9,043 nt of DNA, from the NCBI GenBank assembly GCA_031265635.1, contig JAISCK010000008.1, positions 1 to 9,043 on the forward strand, read 5' to 3'. This document shows positions 1 to 6,963 of this stretch, piece by piece. Origin of the DNA: Spirochaetaceae bacterium. GTDB taxonomy: Bacteria; Spirochaetota; Spirochaetia; Treponematales; Breznakiellaceae. Below the pieces are notes generated by a model, which worked only from the letters and a program-made list of their open reading frames with translations, was not told the DNA's origin and ran no database searches. Within the stretch, counting starts at the first letter, position 1; every line of letters starts with the position of its first letter. The translations under genes and the position numbers were made by a program.

Positions 1-1917
1 CAGTACGCGTGCCTGGCGGACGAGGTGCTTCCCGGCCTGGCCGGGGGCGGCCTTGAACTGGTGCGTCCCGAATTCTACAGCGCCACAGACAAAGACTACC
101 TTGAATCCCTTTTCCAGAAAGAAATATTCCCCCTTCTTACCCCCCTGCGCGCCGACGAAGATGAACGTCCTTCTATAGGGAGTCTCAGGATATGCGTTGC
201 GTTTTATCTCAGCCGGGATGGCGGGCATGAGGAGAAACGGGAAGGCATAGCCATTGTGCAGCTTCCCGCTTCTCCGGGCAGGGTAGTCTGGCTTCCCGGC
301 GCCGGCGGCAAAAAGCGCTGGGCCCTTCTTGAGGATATCATCATAAACTGGGGCGCGGGTCTTTTTTACGGCTATGAGGTGAGGGAAGCCCTGGTCTTTA
401 AGCTGGCCAGAGACGCCGACTTTTCCGTTGACGAACAGCGGGACCATGACTTTATCGCCGCGATGGAAGAGGTGCTTGTCGGGCGCGAATATTCAATGCC
501 GGTGCGTATGGTCTGCGGCGCTTCGGGATGGGCCGCCGTTGCGCGTGACGCCGCCGCCGGGGGGGGCGCTCCCGCGCATGATGATGCCGCACGTGATGCC
601 GGAAGTCCGGGAAAACTCAGGGATGATCTTGCGGGGCTTTTTTCCCTTGGTCCGGGGGACATTTACGAAATAAGGGAATTCCTTGAGATTGACAGCGCTT
701 CCCTCCTGGTCCTTGAGAGCGCCGGTATTCCCGGACTCAAGGAAAAACCCTGGCGGCATTACCTGACTCCCGCGTTCCCGGAAGAAGAAGCGCTCTGGGA
801 CCGTATCAGATCCGGCGATGTGCTGCTTCATCTGCCCTATCATTCTTTTGATCCGGTGCTGCGCTTTTTTCAGGATGCCGCCGATGACCCTGACGTGGTG
901 TCCATCAAGACCACCCTGTACCGCACCGGCGGCGATTCGCCTGTGGTCAAAGCCCTGGAACGGGCGGCGCTGAACGGCAAGCAAGTTACCGCCGTGGTGG
1001 AACTCAAGGCGCGTTTTGACGAAGAGCGGAACATAGCCTGGGCGCAGAGGCTTGAGAAGGCCGGCGGCATAGTCATCTACGGCCTTTCCCATCTCAAGAT
1101 ACACGCCAAGGCCGCCCTGATATTGCGGCGGGAAAAAACAGGAATAACCCGTTATGTGTATCTTTCCACGGGAAACTTCAATGACCGCAGCGCCGCCCTC
1201 TACGGGGACCTCGGCCTTTTTACCGCCCAGGAAGAAATCGCCTATGACGCGGGCCTCTTCTTCAATATGGTAACCGGCTATTCCCTCATATCGGGAACAG
1301 CCAAGCTCATGATAGCGCCCCTGGCCATGAAGCACAGGCTCCTCGGCCTCATTGAACGGGAGACCGGCCGTTCTACCAGGGAGACGCCGGGGCTCATCAT
1401 GGCAAAAATGAATTCCCTGGCCGATGCCGATGTCATCAAGGCCCTGTACCGGGCCTCCCGTGCCGGCGTTTCCATACGGCTCAACATACGGGGTATCTGC
1501 ATGCTTGTTCCCGGCGTCAAGGGACTTTCGGAGAATATAGAAGTGGTGAGCATCATAGACCGCTATCTTGAACATTCCCGTATCTTTTATTTTTCCGACG
1601 GGGGCCGGGGCGAGGTATACCTTTCCAGCGCCGACTGGATGACCCGCAATCTTGAACGCCGGGTGGAGCTGATGTTTCCGGTACTCCAGGAAGATATCAA
1701 GAAAGAAGTCTTCTCCATACTGTCCGCCTATTTCAGGGATAACTGCCAGGCCAGCGCCCTCACCGGGGACGGAACCTGGAAGCGCGTTGAACAGGGAAAG
1801 GCCGGGCCGTTCAGGGTCCAGGAATATTTCTCCCGCATGGTCAAGGATTCGGCAGACAAGCTCTGGGCCCCCCGGCAGGAATTCATAGTCCGCCGTAATC
1901 CGCCGCAAAACCCATGA
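1..1917 (+). CDS. ppk: Polyphosphate kinase 1 (5'-truncated by window edge)
   Basis: Catalyses reversible transfer of the ATP gamma-phosphate onto inorganic polyphosphate. The frame is open from base 1, so the start lies outside; 638 residues are visible, and by comparison with the roughly 690-residue E. coli enzyme about 100 N-terminal residues are missing. A GTG at 25 is an internal codon, not a start. Seen, with E. coli equivalents from memory: TLYR (Arg at 922-924, like Arg375) and ELKARFDEE (Arg at 1012-1014, like Arg405), both Mg/phosphate ligands; KIHAK with the phospho-accepting His at 1102-1104 (His435); STGNFND; YLEHSR with the second His at 1573-1575 (His592); and SSADWMTRN. All catalytic residues are present. 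Between the middle and catalytic domains, residues about 172-206 form a Gly/Ala/Asp-rich insertion absent from the E. coli enzyme and containing a G8 tract. The stop overlaps the start of the next gene. Confidence 0.96.
   Translation, partial: QYACLADEVLPGLAGGGLELVRPEFYSATDKDYLESLFQKEIFPLLTPLRADEDERPSIGSLRICVAFYLSRDGGHEEKREGIAIVQLPASPGRVVWLPGAGGKKRWALLEDIIINWGAGLFYGYEVREALVFKLARDADFSVDEQRDHDFIAAMEEVLVGREYSMPVRMVCGASGWAAVARDAAAGGGAPAHDDAARDAGSPGKLRDDLAGLFSLGPGDIYEIREFLEIDSASLLVLESAGIPGLKEKPWRHYLTPAFPEEEALWDRIRSGDVLLHLPYHSFDPVLRFFQDAADDPDVVSIKTTLYRTGGDSPVVKALERAALNGKQVTAVVELKARFDEERNIAWAQRLEKAGGIVIYGLSHLKIHAKAALILRREKTGITRYVYLSTGNFNDRSAALYGDLGLFTAQEEIAYDAGLFFNMVTGYSLISGTAKLMIAPLAMKHRLLGLIERETGRSTRETPGLIMAKMNSLADADVIKALYRASRAGVSIRLNIRGICMLVPGVKGLSENIEVVSIIDRYLEHSRIFYFSDGGRGEVYLSSADWMTRNLERRVELMFPVLQEDIKKEVFSILSAYFRDNCQASALTGDGTWKRVEQGKAGPFRVQEYFSRMVKDSADKLWAPRQEFIVRRNPPQNP
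559..566 (+). repeat. G8 homopolymer inside ppk
   Basis: Eight consecutive G residues encode Gly-Gly-Gly within the Gly/Ala-rich insertion of polyphosphate kinase. Loss of one G would shift translation to a frame that stops at 671-673. Gain of one G would give a stop at 579-581. Either change would remove the whole catalytic half. The tract is seen directly; slippage is inference. Confidence 0.9.
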
Positions 1918-3254
1918 GACGGATTATCCTGAAACCCGGCGAAGAAGGCCGCATATACCGGGGCCATCCCTGGGTTTATGACAACGAAGTCGCCTGTGTA
2001 CTGGACGGCAAAGGCGATAAGCCTGAGACCGGGCAGGGCAAAACCAGGCAGGGCGACCCTGTACCGGGCCTTACCGGCCTCAGCGCGGGCGAAGCCGTGG
2101 ATGTGGAGAGTTCCCGAAAGGAATACCTGGGCCGGGGCTTTGCGAATCCCCGTTCCAAAATTCTTGTGCGTATCTACAGCCCTTCCAAGGAAGGGGCCGA
2201 CAAGGGCTTTTTTAAGCGCCGCATACGGGAAGCCCTGGAAAGGCGGACGCCCTGCTATGAGCTCGGGCGCGAATCATGCCGCGCCGTATTCGGCGAGGCC
2301 GACTTTCTCCCCGGCCTTATCGCCGACCGCTTTGTGGGCTGGCCCCTGGAAGACGCCCTCAGGGTACGGGACGGCGTTGTTGATTTTGACGGCCTTGCCG
2401 AAAAACTCGGTCCGCCGCTTTCCTGGCTTTCCCTTGAATTCCTCTCGTATGGAATGGATACGCGCCGGGACCTGATACTCGAAGCCTTTGCCGAAGTCCT
2501 GCCGGATCCTGTCCTCCGAGGCATCGTTGAACGCTCCGCGCCGGTCCGGGAACTTGAGGGTCTTGAAAACCGTCCGGGAATACTTGAAGGGAGTTTCCCC
2601 GAAAAGGGCATAGTGATTTTTGAGAACGGCTTTCCAATGGCGGTTCATCTTGAAGAAGGCCAGAAAACAGGCTATTACCTTGACCAGAGGGATAACCGGC
2701 TCTGGGTGCGGAACCACGGCAAGGCAAGGCAGGTTCTTGATCTTTGCGCCAACACCGGAGGCTTTTCCGTACACGCCCTCAGGGGCGGCGCGCAGTCGGT
2801 TCTCGCCGTGGACAGTTCTTCCCGGGCCCTTGAGGTATTGAAGCTCAACGCGGCCCTCAACGGGTTTGAAGACAGTATCAGTACCGAAACAGGGGATATA
2901 TTTGACATACTCCCCCGCTACGAAAGGGACACATCAAAACGCTTTGACCTGGTCATCCTCGACCCCCCGGCCTTCGCCAAAACCAGGGCCTCGCTTGAAA
3001 GCGCGATGCGGGGTTATAAAGAAATCAACCTCAGGGCAATAAAACTTCTCAGGAAGGGAGGCATACTGGTAAGCTGTTCCTGCAGCCAGGCAGTGGGCGA
3101 AGGCCGCTTTAAGGCCATGATCGCCTCATCCGCGGCGGACGCCGGACGCCGGCTTATCCAGCTTGAATTCCGCCAGCAGTCCCCGGACCATCCGGTACTC
3201 TCAGGCTATGACGAATCCCACTACCTCAAATGCGGCTGTTATCTTGTGCTGTAG
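1914..3254 (+). CDS. rlmI: RlmI-type 23S rRNA m5C methyltransferase (PUA + SAM-MTase)
   Basis: Predicted class I SAM-dependent methyltransferase of the RlmI/YccW family; E. coli RlmI makes m5C1962 in 23S rRNA. The 446-residue protein opens with a PUA RNA-binding domain (RIYRGHPWVYDNEV, then residues to about 105), followed by a linking domain. SAM motif I is VLDLCANTGGF at 274-284, motif IV is DPPAF at 350-354, and VSCSCSQ contains the likely catalytic Cys390. The C-terminal DAGR, PDHPV and YLK blocks match E. coli RlmI. It is about 50 residues longer than E. coli RlmI, partly through an insertion at about 30-57 in the PUA domain. The ATG at 1914 shares ATGA with the ppk stop and has no clear Shine-Dalgarno site, so translational coupling to ppk is likely. 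Family assignment is strong; the exact target base is inferred. Confidence 0.93.
   Translation: MRRIILKPGEEGRIYRGHPWVYDNEVACVLDGKGDKPETGQGKTRQGDPVPGLTGLSAGEAVDVESSRKEYLGRGFANPRSKILVRIYSPSKEGADKGFFKRRIREALERRTPCYELGRESCRAVFGEADFLPGLIADRFVGWPLEDALRVRDGVVDFDGLAEKLGPPLSWLSLEFLSYGMDTRRDLILEAFAEVLPDPVLRGIVERSAPVRELEGLENRPGILEGSFPEKGIVIFENGFPMAVHLEEGQKTGYYLDQRDNRLWVRNHGKARQVLDLCANTGGFSVHALRGGAQSVLAVDSSSRALEVLKLNAALNGFEDSISTETGDIFDILPRYERDTSKRFDLVILDPPAFAKTRASLESAMRGYKEINLRAIKLLRKGGILVSCSCSQAVGEGRFKAMIASSAADAGRRLIQLEFRQQSPDHPVLSGYDESHYLKCGCYLVL
2029..2058 (+). repeat. Imperfect 15-bp tandem repeat in the PUA region of rlmI
   Basis: Two adjacent 15-bp units, CCGGGCAGGGCAAAA and CCAGGCAGGGCGACC, match at 11 of 15 positions and share GGCAGGGC. 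They keep the reading frame and encode the five-residue units TGQGK and TRQGD. They lie in an insertion that E. coli RlmI lacks, which looks like expansion by tandem duplication. Confidence 0.7.
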
Positions 3255-3274
3255 GGGTTGCGCTGTAAGGACCG

Positions 3275-3820
3275 CTACACAAGGTGTTCCATGAGAATCT
3301 TGACGCCCAGGCCCATGAGTATGAGGCCTCCGGCAATCTGCGCTCCTGTTTTGAAGAGGGAACCTATGCGTTTGCCGAATTCAAAACCGGCAAGGCATAC
3401 GGCGAAAGTTACCGCGCCGATAAAAGCGGCGGACCCCCAGATGGGCTTTCCCAAAAGGTTAAAGGAAAGCCCTATGGCCAGCGCGTCTATGCTGGTTGCC
3501 AGGGCCAGGGTGAGGAGTATCCGCATATCCTGTATGTCGTCTTTTTCCTTTTTCGCGCCGCCGCTTTCTTTGAGCATTTTGCAGCCTATAACGGCAAGGA
3601 GGCCGAAGGCTATCCAGTGATCGAAGTTTTCTATATACGCATGGAAAGCTCCGCCCAGATACCAGCCCGCCAGGGGCATGATAAACTGAAAAAGGGCGAA
3701 AAAGAACGAGGCCCTGACCGCGTGGAAGAGCCTTCTTTTTTTGACGGTAATACCCGCACATACGGATACCGCAAAGGCGTCCAGGGCAAGGCTCAGGGCT
3801 ATCAAGACAAGCGAAACCAT
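3275..3820 (-). CDS. mntP: Manganese efflux pump MntP
   Basis: Small inner-membrane Mn(II) exporter of the MntP (YebN) family. The 181-residue product is close to the 188 residues of the E. coli protein, is hydrophobic throughout and fits six helices. The two internal-repeat motifs each carry a membrane aspartate: LALDAFAVS with Asp14 and SIDALAIG with Asp112, which correspond to residues needed for transport in E. coli. A charged loop near 85-98 links the two halves. A TTG one codon upstream (3821-3823) is a possible start. I chose the ATG at 3818-3820 because its GGGG lies 5 nt away, against only 2 nt for the TTG. It is the last gene of the minus-strand operon, 11 nt after the polyprenyl synthase stop. 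That leaves no room for the yybP-ykoY Mn riboswitch that often precedes mntP, so it probably depends on the operon promoter. Confidence 0.94.
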   Translation of the reverse strand: MVSLVLIALSLALDAFAVSVCAGITVKKRRLFHAVRASFFFALFQFIMPLAGWYLGGAFHAYIENFDHWIAFGLLAVIGCKMLKESGGAKKEKDDIQDMRILLTLALATSIDALAIGLSFNLLGKPIWGSAAFIGAVTFAVCLAGFEFGKRIGSLFKTGAQIAGGLILMGLGVKILMEHLV

Positions 3821-3825
3821 CAATA

Positions 3826-3829
3826 CCCC
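3826..3829 (-). promoter_or_regulatory. Weak Shine-Dalgarno site of mntP, decides the start
   Basis: On the minus strand the sequence reads AAACGGGGTATTGATG. The GGGG is 5 nt from the ATG but only 2 nt from the preceding TTG, which favours the ATG. It follows directly after the TAA stop of the upstream gene. Confidence 0.5.
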
Positions 3830-3831
3830 GT

Positions 3832-4809
3832 TTAATAATCCCGGACCAGGAGTCTTTGGGTGAGTTTCTCAAGCATGTCCCTGGGAGCGCCGCCGGGGAG
3901 CAGGGAGATTTCCCTGAGGGCCCTGTCGGTGTACTTTTTGGCGCAGCTTCTGGCGGCCTCAATGCCCCCCGATTCCCTGACCAGGGCTATAACCTGCCCC
4001 CTGTCGGTCAGGGTAAACTGTCCGGGCGCGGTGAGTTTTTTCAGTTCCCCCGACTTGTCCATTTTGAGGGCGCAGATGAGGGGCAGGGTTACAATACCCT
4101 CCTTAAAATCATTGCCCAGGGCCTTGCGTACTGTCTCGGCGCTCCCCGCGTAGTCAAGAATATCGTCGATAATCTGAAAAGCCATGCCCATATTGTAGCC
4201 CGCCCGCCTGAGGCGCGCCGCGCTCGCGGCGGAGGCTTTGGCTTCGGCAGCGCCCACATAACAGGCCAGGGAAAAAAGCAGGGCGGTCTTCCCCATTATT
4301 TTTTTGAAGTAACGGCGCACGGAAGTGTCCGCCTGATAACGGCTGCTGTTCTGTTCTATCTCCATGGAACAGATGACCGAGACGGCCCTGGCAAGGGCAA
4401 GGGCCTGTTCCTGGGAACTGTATTCCGATACCAGGATAAAGCAGCGCGAAAGAAGAAAATCGCCCATGAGTACCGCATTCTGCTTTCCGTAACGGGTATG
4501 AACGCTGGGCTGCCCCCTGCGCAGCGGCGAATCGTCAATCACGTCGTCATGAATAAGGGTCGCCACATGAAGCATCTCTATGGCCGCGGCAAGGTGATAG
4601 CATTTTTCGGAATTGTGTTTCAGGGCGCTGCCGAACTGTGAGGCGATAACCAACAGTCCGGGCCGGAGGAGCTTTCCGTCTCCGTTGAGAATGGCGGAAA
4701 GGCCTCCGGCTATGACGGGATTCTCAGAAGCCGATGAACTGTTTATGATGCCGGAAACCTCTTGCAAGGCATCCGGCATTCCGGGGAAATCGTTCCAATA
4801 CGAAGTCAC
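3832..4809 (-). CDS. Long-chain trans-polyprenyl diphosphate synthase
   Basis: Condenses isopentenyl diphosphate onto an allylic diphosphate to build an all-trans polyprenyl chain; cytosolic or membrane-peripheral. The 325-residue protein has the family motifs in order: GKLLRP (45-50), the first Asp-rich motif DDVID (88-92), LRRGQPS (96-102), GKTA (173-176) and the second Asp-rich motif DDILD (215-219). Residues -5 and -4 before the first motif are Ala83 and Thr84. Small residues there leave the chain pocket open, as in long-chain synthases (about C30-C40), while FPP/GGPP synthases carry bulky aromatics. After the second motif the common GK.T is GIVT; Bacillus HepT, from memory, also lacks this Lys. 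No HepS-like partner is visible. The start is GTG at 4807-4809, 18 nt after the upstream stop, with only a weak GAGAAG site; no other upstream start is open. Chain length is inferred. Confidence 0.92.
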   Translation of the reverse strand: MTSYWNDFPGMPDALQEVSGIINSSSASENPVIAGGLSAILNGDGKLLRPGLLVIASQFGSALKHNSEKCYHLAAAIEMLHVATLIHDDVIDDSPLRRGQPSVHTRYGKQNAVLMGDFLLSRCFILVSEYSSQEQALALARAVSVICSMEIEQNSSRYQADTSVRRYFKKIMGKTALLFSLACYVGAAEAKASAASAARLRRAGYNMGMAFQIIDDILDYAGSAETVRKALGNDFKEGIVTLPLICALKMDKSGELKKLTAPGQFTLTDRGQVIALVRESGGIEAARSCAKKYTDRALREISLLPGGAPRDMLEKLTQRLLVRDY

Positions 4810-4826
4810 TGGCTTCTCTGCGGAAC

Positions 4827-6848
4827 TTATTTAGAAGGGCCGTCAAGGTAAAAGTAATGCTTCCTGGCGAACCTGGTCCCGTTCCACCATTTTTTGAACA
4901 GGGGAACTATCCAGCAGTCAAGGCCAAAGGCCCGTCCCGCCCCGCCAAGGAGGAGGAAACCGGCGAAGAAGAACCACACCTGGTTCCAGGCGAAAAGACC
5001 CGAAAGGGTAAAGATGAGGCACATCACGATGGAGACCACCGCCGCCCACCAGGTAAAAAGGCCGCCTATCATGGCAAGGCCAATGCACATTTCCACCAGC
5101 ACTACCATAAGCTGGAATGCCTGAAAGGGAATCAGGGCCATTATGTTGTCCATAAAGGTAGTCCTGAACCAGGTAGCCACAACGCCGTTGAGGTCCAGTA
5201 TGGGTTTGGTAAAGTCCCAGATGGTACCCGCGGTTCCCGCCGCCGCGTCCGTGGCGCCGGAAGCGGCGCTCAGCGCGTCGGTCGCCACTTCGGCGCTGCC
5301 AAAGAGGTCGCCGGCTGAACCAAAAAGATCGCCCGCCGCCCCAAAGAGGTCCTCCGCGCCGCCTGCCGCGCCAAAAAGGTCTTCGGCCTCATCAACGGCC
5401 TGCGCCACGCCGGCCTGTGTTACGCCGCTTGAGAACATCCAGCCCGACTTGGTGCCCTGGGCCCAGGAAAGCCAGCCTTCGCCTATCTTGTTAATGCCCT
5501 CAAAAACCCACATAAGGCCCAGCCAGAGCCTGATGGGAAGCAGCCAGTAACCCCTGCTTTTGTAGGAACCGAAACCGTGGACTATGGAACGGTGGTTTTT
5601 CATGTCGAAGAATTCATGCTTGATGTATTCCCAGCACTGGTTGATGCCCGCCACCGAAATAAGATAGTGAAGATTGACAATATGCTTCATCACCATGGCA
5701 AAGAAACCTGACAGTTTGATGCCCATGGCGTTGGACACGGCGTATTTTCCGCCTACGGAAACCATAAAACCGTGGTAATTGGATTTGAATTTCTTCGCCT
5801 CGGTACCCTCGATGGCGGCGATTATGTTGTACGCCGCAGTCTTTCCGGTCTGTACGGCCGTCTCTACAATCTGGGGCAGGGGCTTGCTGTTTTCGATAAA
5901 CCAGAGATTGTCCCCTACGGGGAATACTTCGGCGTGATCGACGGAACACATCTCGTCGGTTACCAGGAGCCGCCCCCGCCGGTTTTTGGCGTTGGGGTCC
6001 TGGGGATTCCTGCCGAAAGGCCCCTTGGCAAGGTCCAGGGTATCGGCCCAGTTGCTTCCCGACACACCGGCGGTCCAGATAAAGGTCGATGTCGCGATGG
6101 AAGACCCGTCCTTGAGTTTGACCAGTCCGGGATCAGCGCCTACTATGGGCGTATTGGTAAGGAGTTCCGCGCCCTTGGCCTTCATGTAAAATGCAACCTT
6201 GGCCCTGAGATCCTCTTCCAGAATGGGAAGTATGCTTGCCATAGCCTCGATGACAATGACCCGTACCTCGTTTTTGGGGACCAGCCACTTGGCGCACATC
6301 ACGTCCCGCCATTCAATAAGCTCACCGGCCATTTCTATGCCGGTAAAACCCGCTCCGGCGACCACAAAGGTGAGCATTTTTTGCCTCGTGGTCCGGTCAG
6401 GCTCGGCCACAGCCTTTTCAAACGTATCCTCAATGTGATGGCGGAGCTTCATGGCGTCGTCAAAGGACCAGAGGGTAAAGGAATTCTCCTTTATTCCCCC
6501 GATACCGAAGAATTCAGGATCAGCGCCCGAACCCAGGACAAGATAATCGTAGCTATAGGTCCGCGCCGCTGATTTTGCCTGTTTTTTCTCAAAATCAACG
6601 GAAAGGATATTGTCAAGCTGCACTTTTACCTTGGAAACACCGAAGATTTTGGTGTAGGGAACCCGGACAGAATCAGGACCGACCCGGTGGCCGGCCACCT
6701 CATGCAGTTCGGTCATAAGCGTGTGGAAAGGCCGGCGGTCAACCAGGGTGATGCTTATATCATCCCGGCCCTTGTATTTTTTCGCCAGTTTCTTCGCGGC
6801 CTCTATACCGGCGTACCCGCCCCCGATAATCAGGATGTTTTTGCCCAT
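4827..6848 (-). CDS. Type II NADH dehydrogenase-like flavoprotein fused to DoxX membrane domain
   Basis: Predicted membrane-bound FAD enzyme that oxidises NAD(P)H and passes electrons to a quinone or other acceptor. Residues 1 to about 415 are NDH-2-like: FAD Rossmann motif GGGYAG (9-14), second dinucleotide fold GAGFTG (165-170), the FAD-contacting VFPVGD (308-313), then a hydrophobic segment (about 381-403) as in the membrane anchor of NDH-2. Residues about 430-673 look DoxX-like: helix 434-452, a long loop, then three helices at about 571-593, 596-620 and 622-640, ending in a basic aromatic tail. The loop (about 453-569) is Ala/Gly/Asp-rich, has four DLFG repeats and should face outside if the FAD domain is cytosolic. 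NDH-2 alone is about 400-450 residues, so the extra 220-250 residues are a fusion. The ATG has a strong AAGGAG site. It is the first gene of its operon. The electron acceptor is unknown; no CxxC is present. Confidence 0.87.
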   Translation of the reverse strand: MGKNILIIGGGYAGIEAAKKLAKKYKGRDDISITLVDRRPFHTLMTELHEVAGHRVGPDSVRVPYTKIFGVSKVKVQLDNILSVDFEKKQAKSAARTYSYDYLVLGSGADPEFFGIGGIKENSFTLWSFDDAMKLRHHIEDTFEKAVAEPDRTTRQKMLTFVVAGAGFTGIEMAGELIEWRDVMCAKWLVPKNEVRVIVIEAMASILPILEEDLRAKVAFYMKAKGAELLTNTPIVGADPGLVKLKDGSSIATSTFIWTAGVSGSNWADTLDLAKGPFGRNPQDPNAKNRRGRLLVTDEMCSVDHAEVFPVGDNLWFIENSKPLPQIVETAVQTGKTAAYNIIAAIEGTEAKKFKSNYHGFMVSVGGKYAVSNAMGIKLSGFFAMVMKHIVNLHYLISVAGINQCWEYIKHEFFDMKNHRSIVHGFGSYKSRGYWLLPIRLWLGLMWVFEGINKIGEGWLSWAQGTKSGWMFSSGVTQAGVAQAVDEAEDLFGAAGGAEDLFGAAGDLFGSAGDLFGSAEVATDALSAASGATDAAAGTAGTIWDFTKPILDLNGVVATWFRTTFMDNIMALIPFQAFQLMVVLVEMCIGLAMIGGLFTWWAAVVSIVMCLIFTLSGLFAWNQVWFFFAGFLLLGGAGRAFGLDCWIVPLFKKWWNGTRFARKHYFYLDGPSK
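5299..5381 (-). repeat. Tandem DLFG-coding repeat (21-bp periodicity)
   Basis: Four copies of the + strand core CCAAARAGRTC begin at 5299, 5320, 5341 and 5371, at spacings of 21, 21 and 30 bp. On the coding strand they encode DLFG at residues 490, 500, 507 and 514 of the NADH dehydrogenase/DoxX fusion, within units such as GDLFGSA and AEDLFGAAGG. All spacings are multiples of three, so copy-number change would keep the frame. Confidence 0.85.
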
Positions 6849-6854
6849 AAAAAT

Positions 6855-6860
6855 CTCCTT
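6855..6860 (-). promoter_or_regulatory. Ribosome binding site of the NADH dehydrogenase/DoxX gene
   Basis: AAGGAG on the minus strand lies 6 nt before the ATG at 6846-6848. It is the strongest, best-spaced Shine-Dalgarno site in the window and fixes this start. Confidence 0.85.
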
Positions 6861-6886
6861 GTCAGTAGGATAACAGAATTTTTATC

Positions 6887-6915
6887 ATTATATAAGAACT
6901 TGGGAATTTAGGCAA
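6887..6915 (-). promoter_or_regulatory. Sigma70-type promoter of the ndh/doxX-polyprenyl synthase-mntP operon
   Basis: On the minus strand a -35 box TTGCCT (6910-6915) and a perfect -10 box TATAAT (6887-6892) are 17 bp apart. Transcription should start near 6880, giving a leader of about 32 nt before the ATG. The surrounding 115-bp gap is visibly AT-richer than the genes. Two direct GGGAATT copies on the + strand (6902-6908 and 6919-6925) bracket the -35 box and could bind a regulator; this is inference. Confidence 0.75.
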
Positions 6916-6963
6916 TACGGGAATTCGGGAAGCGCGGGCAGGGCCCCGTTACATCAGCGCGGC

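Noticed and set aside
493..1908. Long antisense open frame (471 codons) across ppk
   Set aside because: It is opposite a PPK1 with all catalytic motifs and shows no recognisable domain. GC-rich coding sequence commonly leaves an antisense frame open.
3821..3831. Mn riboswitch (yybP-ykoY type) before mntP
   Set aside because: Only 11 nt separate mntP from the upstream gene, so there is no room for a structured leader.
5772..6572. Plus-strand open frame of 266 codons inside the NADH dehydrogenase gene
   Set aside because: It is a shadow of a clearly identified flavoprotein on the other strand, with no Shine-Dalgarno site or family motif.
6926..6963. GC-rich imperfect hairpin after the nucleotidyltransferase stop, as a possible terminator
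   Set aside because: The stem is short and bulged (CGGGGC/GCCCG) and no T-run follows on the minus strand, so a rho-independent terminator is not supported.
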